64,000 nucleotides of DNA, taken from Diorhabda sublineata. Its lineage: Eukaryota > Arthropoda > Insecta > Coleoptera > Chrysomelidae. Both the position numbers and the translations under genes were made by a program. Location: assembly GCF_026230105.1 (NCBI RefSeq), contig NC_079483.1:8363312-8427311 (forward strand). Direction: 5' to 3'. Numbering within the stretch: the first letter of the stretch is position 1; each line of letters starts with the position of its first letter. Shown one piece after another: positions 39,401 to 51,000 of the stretch. Below the pieces are notes generated by a model. It did no database searches, was not told where the DNA came from, and saw only the letters and a list, made by a program, of their open reading frames with translations.

Positions 39401-41019
39401 CCACAAAAATAAAGATATATAAATTTCATTGGTATTAAGTGAGTAGTTCAAATGAACCAAATGCTAGAGGAGGACCACTGTCTAAACAAAGTGGAAGGAA
39501 GTAGTTCAAATGAACCAATTGCCAGGAAAAGATCACTGTATGAAAAATCATGTAAACAAATTGGATGTAAGTTGGAATTTTTGGAACCGTTAGTACATTC
39601 ATACTGAACACACTATTTACATTACCAGTACACCAATAGTCACAATTACACTGTCTGACTCAAATGAACCTAATACTAGGAAAGGATTGCTATATGGAAA
39701 ATTATATAAATTAAGTGATTAGTTCAAATGAACCAAATGCTAGGAAAAGATCAATATCTAGAAAATTGGAAAAGTTTTCTCACTTATTTTCTGTGTAGTA
39801 ATAGATTTTTGTTTTTTATTGGTCTCAAATCTTTTTTTTTCTTTCGCTTCTTAAATCTAGGTCTACTTTGCTTTCTGTTGTCTTTTGTGTTTTAATGTAA
39901 CTTCAAAACAACGATTTCGTGCTTTTTTTCATCCCAATGTATAGTTGAACCTTTTTTTATGATTTCCCTTATATTTCTCTCAGTATTTGGTAGTTCATTT
40001 GTATTCATTGTCTTTTAATTGCTATAGACATGTTCTTATTAATTTTTTGTTACACTATTTTTCAAACACCCCTTGTTGGGTTTCAAAGTTTCACAACTGC
40101 TTTTTGGGGTTATTCAATGTCCGTTATTTGATTATTTTTTCTATAAATTTCTGTTATTTTTTTCACTATATAATTCTACTCGTTATAGTTACTAGGGTCC
40201 TCATTGATATTTCTTATCCCTTTGCATTGAAGCTTTAAACAGTTTAAACAGTTTTGTACTCTTTGCTCGCTTATTTTTTCTATATAGTCCTGTTTTTAGT
40301 TTTCTTTTTTTCTATTTCCTTTATCCGCTTAAATTTGAGTTTTTCTTGGTTAACCCTGTATATTGTTTCCGATAAAGATAATAAATGAAAAATTTTATGT
40401 CTTTCTTTTCTCTATATTTGGCCACATCATTATATTCTTTATTTTCTTTGCTATATTCCCATATTTTATTTCTCTCAGTAATCAGTAGTTCATTTGTCTC
40501 CTATATTTATCGTCATTTATTTATTACAGAATTGTTATCATGCTTTTTTCCACTATTCTGTATTATATGGACTCATTTATGAAAAATTCAGTGAAATTAG
40601 TCTCTCCTTTTGATGTATTATATAAATAAGTTCTCCAATTGGATTAGTTACACGTTGAATTAAAATTTAACACAAAAATTGTGGTTAGGTGTATATATCT
40701 GATGATTTTATGGAGTTTTATCCCTTAATTAATATCTGATAAAGTTTGTCATATACTTAAATTGTGTCATTATCATCGAAAAGTTGTTTATTAGTTTGTC
40801 TAATACTTGTAGACTTTCTCTGGTCTCAAAAGTGTCAAAAGCTTTCATTAAGTCAACAAAAACATTTGATACTTTCCCTATTTTATTTAGTTTTTTTTTA
40901 TTATTTCACTTCATTATTGATAATTTTTTTATGATTGCAGGTCAAGAAGTAGGGACCGTGATCGTAGATCTCATTCCCGTCATTCCAGTTCGGGTGATAA
41001 AAAAAGGGATAGGGATTAA
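32462..41019 (+). CDS. LUC7L: LUC7-like U1 snRNP splicing factor
   Basis: LUC7 proteins belong to the U1 snRNP and help choose 5' splice sites. Six exons join in phase to 331 aa: 32462-32522, 32665-32759, 36827-36925, 38126-38557, 38610-38839 and 40941-41019. The N-terminus has the family signature QMRAMLDQLMGTGRNG. Zinc finger 1 uses Cys36, Cys43 or Cys44, Cys59 and His63 (VCKSFLLSCCPHE, DLGECPKIHD). A coiled-coil helix covers about residues 85-175. Zinc finger 2 uses Cys190, Cys193, His209 and His215 (RVCEVCSAYLGIHDNDRR, ADHFGGKLHLGF). Residues 230-331 are an Arg/Asp/Ser/Lys tail that binds other SR proteins. It resembles human LUC7L/LUC7L2 rather than the shorter-tailed LUC7L3 type. Introns 2, 3 and 5 (4.1, 1.2 and 2.1 kb) carry repeats. 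A poly(A) signal AATAAA occurs at 41066 and another at 41172. Confidence 0.96.
33390..33435. repeat. AT microsatellite in LUC7L intron 2
   Basis: A run of about 20 TA dinucleotides sits between CTTG and GAAATTTTC. It is one of three large TA tracts in the window, with 29966-30136 and 54262-54365. Confidence 0.95.
33500..34135. repeat. Pyrimidine-rich tandem repeat, about 250-bp unit, LUC7L intron 2
   Basis: A unit carrying CACCTTTTGA(T/C)CCAATTATC, CCA(C/A)(C/A)ATGGTTCTTTCAT and TTTTATAACATTTTCTTCTC occurs near 33535 and 33790 and, in part, near 33950. The plus strand is strongly rich in T and C. Similar pyrimidine-rich blocks occur at about 37.5-37.9, 39.8-40.6 and 61.1-61.3 kb, often with (G)GTAGTTCATTTGT. 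The open frames here are by-products of composition. Confidence 0.7.
35762..35985 (+). repeat. Tandem 68-bp repeat with AGTTCAAATGAACC motif
   Basis: Three to four copies about 68 bp apart contain AAGTTCAAATG(A/C)ACCAAATG, then AGGAAAGGATCA, then TGGAAAATCATG. The motif starts near 35805, 35872 and 35941. Related single copies occur at 37275, 37337, 39452, 39502, 39659 and 39719 in later introns of the same gene. Confidence 0.85.
35985..36405 (-). mobile_element. Decayed non-LTR retrotransposon reverse transcriptase fragment in LUC7L intron 2
   Basis: Minus-strand reading gives AFDNA near 36340 and, after a frame shift, EAVRRALDARR near 36310, the RT palm region (DI.GAFDN..). At about 35988-36102 it gives RLAGIYVTGAMKSYPTAALE followed by VILNPPPLHIVIE. 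That is the conserved segment after the RT domain of Jockey/R1-type elements (RLA...TGAM...PT.ALE.L...PPLH). The segment is GC-richer than its surroundings and lies at the end of a 68-bp repeat tract. Stops, frame shifts and an internal deletion between the two parts make it dead. Confidence 0.75.
37275..37380 (+). repeat. Dispersed AGTTCAAATGAACC-type copies, LUC7L intron 3
   Basis: Two copies of the 68-bp repeat seen at 35.8 kb, motifs near 37275 (TTAGTTCAATTGAACC) and 37337 (AGTAGTTCAAATGAACC), each followed by AAATGCT. The rest of this intron (36926-38125) is AT- or pyrimidine-rich with no supported gene. The open frames at 36967-37167 and 37555-37833 are not convincing. Confidence 0.75.
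38840..40940 (+). other. LUC7L intron 5 with dispersed repeats
   Basis: Bounded by the donor GTAATT and the acceptor ATGATTGCAG. It holds copies of the AGTTCAAATGAACC repeat (39452, 39502, 39659, 39719) and a long pyrimidine-rich block at 39.8-40.6 kb with GGTAGTTCATTTGTATTC and CAGTAGTTCATTTGTCTCC. No coding exon is seen between the flanking LUC7L exons. Confidence 0.75.
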
Positions 41020-42321
41020 GGGCGTTAATGTAGTTTTGATTCATAATAAGTTTTTGATTGAGAAAAATAAAAAATATTTTAGGTATTAATTACGTGAATT
41101 AAGTTTATAAATCATTTTCCCCTTTATGTCGAACATCACTAGAATCTTTGATTGTACAAATTGTGTGTTGGAATAAATTCAATGGTAGGACATTTTTCGA
41201 TTAAAACTTTCACATTAAAACTTTCACGCAATTTTCGTTTATATCAATTCTGGTGAATCAAATAAAAATATTTACAAGTTAAAACGAGTTTTTTTTTAAT
41301 TTTATAACTACATCCTTCAACGGAACAAATGCAGCGTCTATCGCTGTTGAAAACAAATCAGTTTAGCCGTAGAAATGTTAGGAGTGATGGTAAATCTACG
41401 AAAAAACCCACAGGAGTTTATAATAAATGTATGGCAGTGAACGTGCTTAAATTTCAATTACGGGTGTTTGCTTTTTAAATAATTTCATAAACTGAGTAAT
41501 TTAGCAATAAGAATTAGTTTATTTAAAGGTAAGTGAATTTAATGAATAAAATATTTAAAAAAAATGTAATTATTGAATGAAATATATACATATAGTATTG
41601 CAGGGGTTAAAATTACGTTCCTTTTTGACCAAATTTGTTTCTACCTCTCTTATATGCAAACTCTACATTAAAACTGGTCAAAGGAAATTGTCTGAAAATC
41701 AAGTTTTGACAACGTCCCATTTTTATAATTTTGTGATTTTCTGAATGAGCATGAAATTCTGGATAAACTCTGTAATTTTTTCCACTTGCAGTGGTTTTTT
41801 ATCTAAAATTCCTGTACTATAAGCCAACACTACACAATGGCCTGCCGTGACAGTTTCAACAAGCCATTGCATCTATAAGAGACTTAATTTCATTCTATAG
41901 TAAAAAATAAGTTTTCTAAATCAAAAGGTTATTGTATAATTTTATATAAACTAAAATTTACTTTTTACATAATTGCGTTTAGTGCCTATCATACTTAATA
42001 TTCAGCAAATTGTAAAAAATACCACTATTGTTCATAATCCCCTCGACTATAAAAAAAATGCAAAATAATATATTACGAGGTGTATTAGTAATTTCTATCT
42101 ATCTATCTTGCATGACGCCATTTTGAATATTTACACAAATATCCCTAGAAAATGTCTGTTACTTTTTGAACATTCCTCGTATAACTATATTCCACTTTAA
42201 AAAATGTAAAAATATATAAGTTGTTATTATATAACAAATACTAATTAATACTGATAAATTTAATAAAAAAACAAAATCTTTCAAAATTACATGATTATTC
42301 ATTTTTTAATTATCATCATAA
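41020..42321. other. Convergent intergenic region between LUC7L and ICT1
   Basis: The two genes point at each other. The LUC7L 3' UTR and poly(A) signals (AATAAA at 41066 and 41172) are at the left end. A minus-strand ATTAAA near 42262 may serve ICT1. I see no gene in between. Confidence 0.6.
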
Positions 42322-43022
42322 CTACATTTCGATTGTATCTCTTCTGTCCTGTTTAATTTGAGACCTTTGTCTTTTGAGCAACAATCTCTCTTTAGAAGCT
42401 CTTTCCAGCCTTCTTCTAGCACGTTCTTGACTTTCTGGACTAGGTTCCTGTTTAACTTCCACTGCACTTCTTACCGCTTTTCTAATTTTTTCGAGGCAAT
42501 CCGCTACATTTAGTTGTTGGGATCTTGTTAAATCTGATCTGAATATTAAGTAACCGTCTTGTGTTAACCTTTGACCGAACTGAAATTCACTTCATTTAGT
42601 AGAAACATAAAAAAGTTTAGAACACATACCGTCTCGAACATTTTTTGTTTTTCTTCTTCATTTAACCATTTCGCCGATTTTAAATGGAATCTTATATCAA
42701 CTTTAGTGTTAACTTTATTTACATTTTGACCACCCGGACCTGAACTTCTACTGAATGTTATTTGTAATTCCTCCATTGGAATAAACCCAGTAAATCCATT
42801 TGTGTTTTGATCTGGTATCTACAAATTAATAACATCAAAATTATTTATTTTATTACGTAAATAATATACCTTGGGTGTCGTTATTTTCAAACTACTATTC
42901 GGATACAGATTCTTAAGGGATATAGCACTATTATACGTAACTATTGGTCTGTTTGTATAACTTTTTGTAGTCTGATTCAAACATTTTACAAATTCGATAC
43001 TAGTTCTTTTGAAAACGTTCAT
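42322..43022 (-). CDS. mRpL58: ICT1/mL62, mitochondrial peptidyl-tRNA hydrolase
   Basis: ICT1 is a class-I release-factor-like peptidyl-tRNA hydrolase built into the mitochondrial large ribosomal subunit, where it frees stalled chains. Three exons on the minus strand join in phase 0 to 199 aa (206 in human): 42870-43022, 42630-42818 and 42322-42579. The first about 40 residues are basic and Ser/Thr-rich with almost no acidic residues, as in a mitochondrial presequence. The catalytic GGQ is residues 80-82 in SRSSGPGGQNVNKVNTKVDI. The C-terminal about 50 residues are a basic helix (RARRRLERASKERLLLKRQR) that in this family enters the mRNA channel. The start is the only ATG with a sensible presequence. 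Unlike mitochondrial RF1, it is short and lacks the codon-reading domain. Both introns are about 50 bp. Confidence 0.95.
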
Positions 43023-44690
43023 TTTTTTAACTTTAAATAGTTATAATTTAAGGTTATGTCAGTAAATAGTTTCTTCTTCTGATTTTTAGAAATGTTAGCA
43101 TACTAGAGATGGGATACAAAATTAAATTATTAACCTGTTTTTTTCTTATAGAATCTATAAAACGGTAGATAAAAAATTATTTCACATTAGGTTTCCAATT
43201 TTGATATTTCTAATAACAATTATAGCTAATAATTGTATAAAAATTGAATGAAATAATCGATCGTATATCAGGGGAAATTACTTTTTAAATGTCTGTAGTC
43301 GTGTAACAAATATCTAATGTTGTCAAATTTATTATGAAAATCAGGTTAATGCACACAATTTCTTGTTTTCGTATCTTCCAATTTTTATTCAATAATTAAT
43401 TACTGTGTAGGATATAATTAGTTTTTATAGATGTTTTAGAAAATGTTTGTTGTAATATACGAGTATAATAATTATATATATTTTTATCCTGAATCATTTT
43501 TAGTGAGAACGAATTTTTTTGTATAAAAATTGTAAGTAATTGATACTCTTTGAAATATTACTTTATATGTTAATGTTGGTGATCAAATAGTATGAATTAT
43601 TCAAAATTTTAGGTTATATTCTCGATTGCATGATTTTTTTATAACAATAATTGGGACAAACAATATAATATGACAACAATGTAGAACATCTGTTAATATT
43701 TTGCATTTATTGTTTAATTATATAACTGATATTAGAGGTGGGCTTATTTATTTTAAATAATTGTAGTTATTTAGTGGAACAACTTGTTTTTGAATAATTT
43801 TTCCATAAAATTGTAGTTTTTTCAAAATGTTCCACGTTAAAATTTACCTAGAGGGATAGGTTTTTTTGTCTAAATAATAGGTAATATGGGAAATAAATTT
43901 CTCCTGATAGCATTAAGGTGAAAAATTATGGAAATAAAAAACTGTTATTTAAAATGATTTTTTTATTTTAACCTTTTTTAAATACCTTATCATTACAATA
44001 TGTACACTTTCGGCTATAAACAAATAAAATAATATATTATTGAAACTATACACTTTAACGTAAAATACAACATAACAAATATTATTAATTACTAAACCAA
44101 CTGAAGATTTAAACAATCTGATACATCAACAATTTTGGTTAGTTCTAGTTATTTTTTTATAAAAATCCATACAGAAGGGCAGGTAAAAGATTTTTGAACA
44201 AAATTAATTTCTTATAGAGGTGAAAAATAGTAATCAAATGATATATTACCCATTGTAACTGAATTAGATACAATTAATTATATTTCTGATATATTTTTTG
44301 AAAATTTCGAAAAAAATAAGATCGAAAAAACGTTTTTGAATAGATTCGATGATAAAATGGTCCAATTGGCAACCGTTTTGTATCCAATATTAAAATCCTT
44401 TCGATTTATACATGAACTAACACAAATTATATTATGGCACATAATTTTGAGTAAAAAAAATAAATTATTGATTTTTTTTATTCGTACACCAGTTAACCGT
44501 AAATATATGTGATATATATCCAATAGAAGCTCTAGTGTATGGATTTTCGTATACTAAATCTACAGCCGCTTTAATATTAATATGGCAATCGAAATGTAAA
44601 TTTTGTTTAGAAGAATAAAGAAATAGTGAATTTGTTCTTCAATTAGTTCATTCGTTTTTAAATTATTCCTCAATAACTGTTGAATAGTAA
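43023..44690. other. Intergenic DNA upstream of ICT1, no supported gene
   Basis: AT-rich sequence. The ICT1 promoter must lie just right of 43022, but no motif is decisive. The open frames at 44278-44523 and 44560-44787 (minus) show no family resemblance. Confidence 0.5.
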
Positions 44691-45960
44691 AGTAGTTCAA
44701 ATGTACCAAAATGGCCATTTTGAACGTGAAAAAAAATTTCAAACAGACAATGAAAGATTGAAGAAAAAAAGAAGAAAACGACGTCATCTGATTTGATTAA
44801 CAAAATATTTTCACCAAATTTAGTGGAAAATGACTGAATTTTCTTGAAATAAAACAGGCACAATTTTTAAGAATAGCACTCACTGTTATAGTAGTTCAAA
44901 TGTATCAAAACCTGACGAATTAAACTAAATTTAAGACAAACGAAGGACGTTCTATATAACAAAGAGAAGATTAAAAAAGAAGAAGAGTTCATCTAAATTG
45001 ATAAAACAAACTGGAGTTTAAGAAACAGGAATTCATATAACCTTTATGGTGGTAAAATGACCAAATTCATCATTTTATGGAATAAAAACTTTTAAAAATA
45101 TTGCGCTTTCTTACAGTAGTTCAAATGTACTAGAACCTCGCGAATTAAAATTAATATAAAACGAAGAATGTCTCATATACCAATAAGAAAATTAAAAAAT
45201 AAGAAGACGACGTCACTTGATCTTATAAACAGAAGATGAAAAAATAAGATGGCGTCGCCTTACTTTATAAACAAATAACCTTGTATATAACCAACAGGAA
45301 ATTAAAAAAAGAAGAAGACGACGTCGACTGACTTCATAAACAAACTTTTCACCAAATTAGGTAGAAAATGACAAAAAAATCGTCATTTTATCGAACTAAA
45401 ACGTTTTAGGAATATTGTCTATTGTTATAGTAGTTCAAATGTACCAAAATCTCGCGAGTTGAACTGAACATAAAACAAACAACGTCCCGTATGTCGCAAC
45501 GAACAATAAAAAAAGAAGAAAACGTCACCTCAGTTCATAAACAAAGAATCTTTTATAAAACTAAAAAAATTAAAAAAAAAGAAGACGACGTCGACTGACT
45601 TCATAAACAAACTTTTCACTACATTAAGTAGAAAATGAAAAAAAAAATCGCCATTATATCGAGCTGAAACTTCCCTGTTTGTCAATATGAAGATTAAAAA
45701 AAGAAGAAAAGGTCACCTCAGTCCATAAACGAAGAACCTCTTAAAAAACCGACAGAAGATTAAAAACAAGAAGACAACGTCACTTGACTTAATAACCATA
45801 TTATTTACATCACATATGATATAAAATGAAAAAATCAAAAAAACTTCTGTATGTTAAGCGAAGATTAAAAAAAGAAGACGACGATACCATTAGTAGACCA
45901 TTTTCATTATTGATTTAAAAAAGAAGAAAACATATCAATTAGTAGACCATTTTTTTTATC
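44690..45960 (+). repeat. Diverged complex tandem repeat, about 200-310 bp units
   Basis: Units begin with GTAGTTCAAATGTA(C/T)(C/T) near 44694, 44891, 45117 and 45431. They go on with CTCGCGA(A/G)TT, ATTAAAAAAAGAAGAAGACG, ACGTC(A/G)(A/C)(C/T)TGA, CATAAACAAA and AAATGACAAAA. The GAAGAAGACGACGTC-type purine segment recurs at least eight times and continues, without the first motif, to about 45.9 kb. No protein is supported. Confidence 0.8.
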
Positions 45961-46469
45961 GAATTATAAATGACTAAAACACGCCATTTTCTTCTTTTCG
46001 ATTTCCAATTAATAAACAGTTCTACATATTTTTTTAAACGGATTTCAAAGAACAAAAACAAAATATCCCAAATTGTAATATCATCGAAACAAATTATCAG
46101 TCGCATCACTGCAATCTTAAGCCACTTCAACATTTTCAACACGTAGAAAAATGTCGAAAAAATATTTTTATATTTCGCGATTGCACCACAAGAGATTTTC
46201 ATTCGCTTATCGACGAAATCGAAAAATTGCAATCGATACTTTGACGTCGTCAATACAATGAGATATGAATAAATATTTAACGATCACCGTGATATCGGAT
46301 AGCATCGAAATAATCGATTTATATCGATATTGAGTTATTTAAATTTTTCACTAGTTGAACACATTTATTTAGGTATTAGTGTCATCAACATCGATTCTTT
46401 TTGGCAGTAAGTAGGGGAACGTGTCATCGAAAAAAAAATCGATTGTTAATCTAATCTTGTACGCATGTT

Positions 46470-46720
46470 CGTGAATCTCTCTTTTGATATATAAGAAAAT
46501 AGAGTAAATAAAAGTCAAGAGTAATACACTAAAGTGAACGAAATCGATATTAAAATCGGTTCGATTGATCTAATGCGTATTAATTCGATTCACAATCACA
46601 AATGATAATAGAAACTTTGGAAACAGTACTTAACTTGTAAATATGAGAAAATATAGTAAATAAAAGTCGAGAGTAACACATTGAAGTGATTCACAATGAC
46701 AAATGACAAAACAAAAAACG
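46470..46720. repeat. Diverged direct duplication
   Basis: GTAAATAAAAGTCAAGAGTA near 46506 and its near copy (AGTC then GAGAGTAACACA) near 46652 lie in similar surroundings, each preceded by ATA(A/T)GAAAATA. The spacing is about 145 bp. No coding potential. Confidence 0.6.
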
Positions 46721-46904
46721 GAAGAATCGTTGAAATCAATACTTTACCTCGGTTTTTACATATTAACGTTATAAAGTGAATTCTACAGAGTGTTGTACTT
46801 AACAGGAAGCTCCCCAAATGTTAGAATAGAAAGTTTAGGATAACTTTTCACTATTATTTCACCACAAAATTCGTAAAATTAATTTTATTACAGTTATGGA
46901 CAAT

Positions 46905-47275
46905 AATCAATACTAGGAAAGTTTTTAATGGATAATTATGGAGAAAACTCTTTATTTTAAGTCAAAAAGTGTTTTATTGGCAGTAATTTTTAATGGAAAA
47001 GGAGTTTAAGAGGATAATAATCGAGAAAACTTTTTATTTACAGCCCTAAATTGTTTAAGTGACGATAATTTTTAATGGAAAAGGAGTTTTTGCGGATAAT
47101 TATGGAGAAAACTCTTCATTTTAAGCAAAAAAGTGTTTTATTGACAGTAATTTTTAATGGAAAAGGAGTTTAAGTGGAATAAATGGAGAAAACTCTTCAT
47201 TTATAGCGGTAACTTGTTTGAGTGACGGTAATTTGTAATGGAAAAGGAGTTTAAGTTGATAATTATGGAGGAAGA
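46905..47275 (+). repeat. Tandem repeat, about 79-bp unit, four to five copies
   Basis: Landmarks TTAATGGAAAAGGAGTTT (near 46990, 47070, 47150 and 47230) and ATTATGGAGAAAACTCTT alternate at about 79 bp. The copy near 46925 keeps only the second half. The region to 48019 is otherwise AT-rich with no gene seen. Confidence 0.85.
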
Positions 47276-48019
47276 ACCGAAGACAGAAGAAGAAATCGGT
47301 ACAAGAAGAGCAAAATCACTAATTCGAACACCTGGACGAGTAAAAGAAAAAGAATAATTCTGGAATCGTAACAAGGACGTCATAAAATTCTACTGTTGTC
47401 AATAAGAGGAAACTTTTGATTAAAGTTTCAGATCACAAACATGGAAAGACAAGTCTCCAGTGGATAATAATGGAAAACATTAATTTTTGACTTAATTTAA
47501 AGGAGAAAATAGAAAAAAATCGGTACAAATGAGACCAAAACTTTAATTCGACCCAAAAAACATTATTAAATGAAAATCGAAACAGGCACGTCGAAATCTA
47601 CCAGTAAAATCGAAATATCACCAGCTAAAAAATTTTGAACCAAACCAGGATTTTTACTCAATTTTTGATGATTAAAAGGATACTAACGGTCTAATTCCGG
47701 TATTTCATCGGTTTAAACGAAATTTTGTAGGTTAATTTGATCTACCAACAACACCAATCAATTCCAATGGTACAACGAATCAAACCACCAAGTCACTTTT
47801 TGGTACAAAACCCTATCATCAACCGATAAGTATGAAAAATCGATTCCAAATCGAGTTGTATCAAAATCTAACGATTAAAATAACGCGAAAGTCTAATTTG
47901 AAGTTTCCTTAGTACACGTTCTCCCACTTTCGCCGTTCGACGCTTCATTACGTCTCATTAATAATTTTTAAAAGAAACTCGATGAAAAAATAAAAGAATA
48001 ACAAAATTATCGCCGCGAA

Positions 48020-51000
48020 TCAAGATATCATGGCGCTGATTAGAAGGTAAAACACCATGGCGACTAGCGGGGCGACGTACCAGAAAAATTTGTTATAGAA
48101 ACGGTTGCAGATAGCGTCGTATTGAGTCTTCAGCGTTGCCAAATCGTGTCGCAACGCCATCTTATCTTCGCTAACTTGAGCGTAACGTTCTTTCAGCAAC
48201 ACAAGTTCTTCTTCTATTTGAGCCAGTTGCTCCAATGATACGAACGGTTTTAATATGTTCGGTTCGGCCGGTACGTTTTCGATTTTCTCTTTCGTTTCCG
48301 CGGCTTGTTTTAATTTTTCTAAAGCGGTTTCTAATTCCGAATTGAGGGCGGATATTTTATCCTAAAAAAATTTAAAAAAAAAAAAAGGTTAGGTTGGGTT
48401 AGGTAAGAGACATTCACTAATTAGGTTTTAGTATTAAGGGGGTAAATAAACGTATTACCCTGTATTGTTGATTTTCGTTGGAACATTCTTTCCATTTCTG
48501 TCTGAGTAGTACGACTTCTTGTTTTAATACTTCGTTTTCTTCTGTCCTATCTTTCGATATGATTTTCTCTTCGTTTAGGGCTTTATCTAATTCGACTATT
48601 TTGTTCCTGTACGTGTTTCCTATCGATTCCAACGTTTCGATTTTTCGTTTCAGTTCGTTTTGCGCGGCGTGGAATTGATATTTGAGCGTTTTCGAATCGA
48701 CTGTGTCCGCCCTTTCGGTCGATTCTTCAGATTCATCTGAAGGGTCCGTTTTGTCCTAAAAAAATAAATAATTAAATATTAACCTCAGCAAAATCGTATT
48801 AAAACAAAAAGATAACCGAATTATTTTGTACAGGTATATTTGAACTACTATTATTGCATATTTCGGTATATGTTCTTAGAAAAACTCATCTAGTGTATTA
48901 GAACTACTAATTTTTGGTTATATAGTTTATTTAGACAGCGGTACATTAGAACTACTATCGTTGTTTATTTCATATTTCGAAATTACTATTTCATATTCAA
49001 ATTTCTGGAATCAGGATTTTTTTGTACAAAAATAGCATAATTTGGTACATTAGAACTACTTCTATTGCACATTTTGTTACTTATTTTCAGTCGCAGAGAA
49101 AGAACTACTTTGCCTGTTGAATTTGGTACATTAGAACTACTTCAGTTGCATATTTAGTTACATTAGAATAGTCATTACTCATTTTGGTTTGTTTGAACTA
49201 CTAATTTTCGGAAATATATATATTTTTTTATAGTTAATGGTACATTAGAACTACTGTTGTTTCGTACTTCGATATTTCGGTTAATTTTCTTCAAGTTTTC
49301 ACTCCTTGGACCCTTTTTTTATGTTTTAATGATGATTTATTCCGATTTTAAAAGTCGATTCTTTATGAAAACATTTGGGTTAATTAGATCTACAGATTTT
49401 GGAGTATGAATTTTATCAGACCTAAATATTTTTGGTACATTAGAACTACTGTCACTATATATTTTAGTATATTAGAAATAAAAGTGGAAAAAAGTTTTAG
49501 AAATACAGAAATTTGAAGTTGTATACTCAATTTTACCCCATATATGTCGGTACAATGAAACTAGCACCTTTTCCGTTGTTGATTCATATGAACTACTGCC
49601 AATTTATATTTTGGTATGTTAGATTTGCTTGTTATTCTGTATTTTGGTACTTTAGAACTAAATAAATTCCATATAGTAATTAATAAGCACTGTTATTGTA
49701 TAATTATGATACATTTGAACTACCTATATGAAAACTACTATGATTTTTTAATTTAGTGAGTTGATTTTGTTGTTGTATCTATTTCTAACATTATTTCGTA
49801 GTTTCATACATTAGAACTACTGCCATTGTATATTGTCATAATCAGAATGACAATTTTGACAAATTTTGGTACATTGGAACTACAGGAATTTAATATTTCG
49901 CATATCAATATATTGATATTGGTACATTAGAGCTACAGAAGTTTTTGTGACATTAAAAAAAATAACTATTCGTCTGTAATGATCAAAATCGCTATCGAAT
50001 CAAATTATATTCAAAAGTTAATTGGAAATTCATGTTTTAGATGATAATTTCCTAGTAAAATTGATTTTTATGGCTATAAAATTTGTCCAATGAAGATTTT
50101 CAAAAATTGACATGCAAAAACATCGATTATTTCAACTTTTCCAATCGATACACTCGAAAAAAATCTTACTATATACCTGGTCAGATGCCGATTCATTCGG
50201 TATGTTAAACGTAACCCGTTTAACTTCTTCGTGTTGTTCATTTCTTAAATCATTCGAGTTTTTCTCATCTGCATTTGGTTCCGATTCGACTTTTTCGGAT
50301 TCATACTTTTCTTCTACAGGTCCTACCTAAAAATGTTAAAATCCCATTCACGTATGGAGTTTTCATGATATTAATAACAAAAAAACTCACCGTTAGATTT
50401 ATGTGACTACTTAAGCCGTTCGATTGGTTTGTAAGAGATTCGCTGTCTTCATTTTCACTAAGCATATCTTCTTTGCATTTCATATCGTCGTTATAAATAA
50501 TATGCGATTGCTGAAAATCGATTGATAATCTCTTTTATAGAATAAAAAAATGATATTAATGAAAAAACCATATTAAAGTAAACATTGTAATAAACCATAA
50601 TAATTTTGAAAAATATATAATCGAAAAACTATTATTCAATACCAAACAACAAAATTCTATATTTCCGTAGTACGTGAAAACAATAATATCATTTAATATT
50701 TATTTAGTTAATTATTTAATTTTAAATTAATACTAAAACATACACTCACAGTTTCCGATACTATAGATCCCAGATTTTGTATATCAGACAAAGTTAAGGC
50801 ATTTTTTTCCTGAAATTTCAATTGTAATTCTAATAGTTTGGCCGATTCGGTTTCTAATTTCGTTTCTAGATCTTGTATGCACTGTTCCAATTTGGTACGT
50901 TGTTCGTTCGCTTCTAATTGTTGTTCCCCTAATTGCCTCGCTATTTCCTACAAATAAACAATAAAAATTTTTTTAATTCAAATTATTCAATAATACCTCT

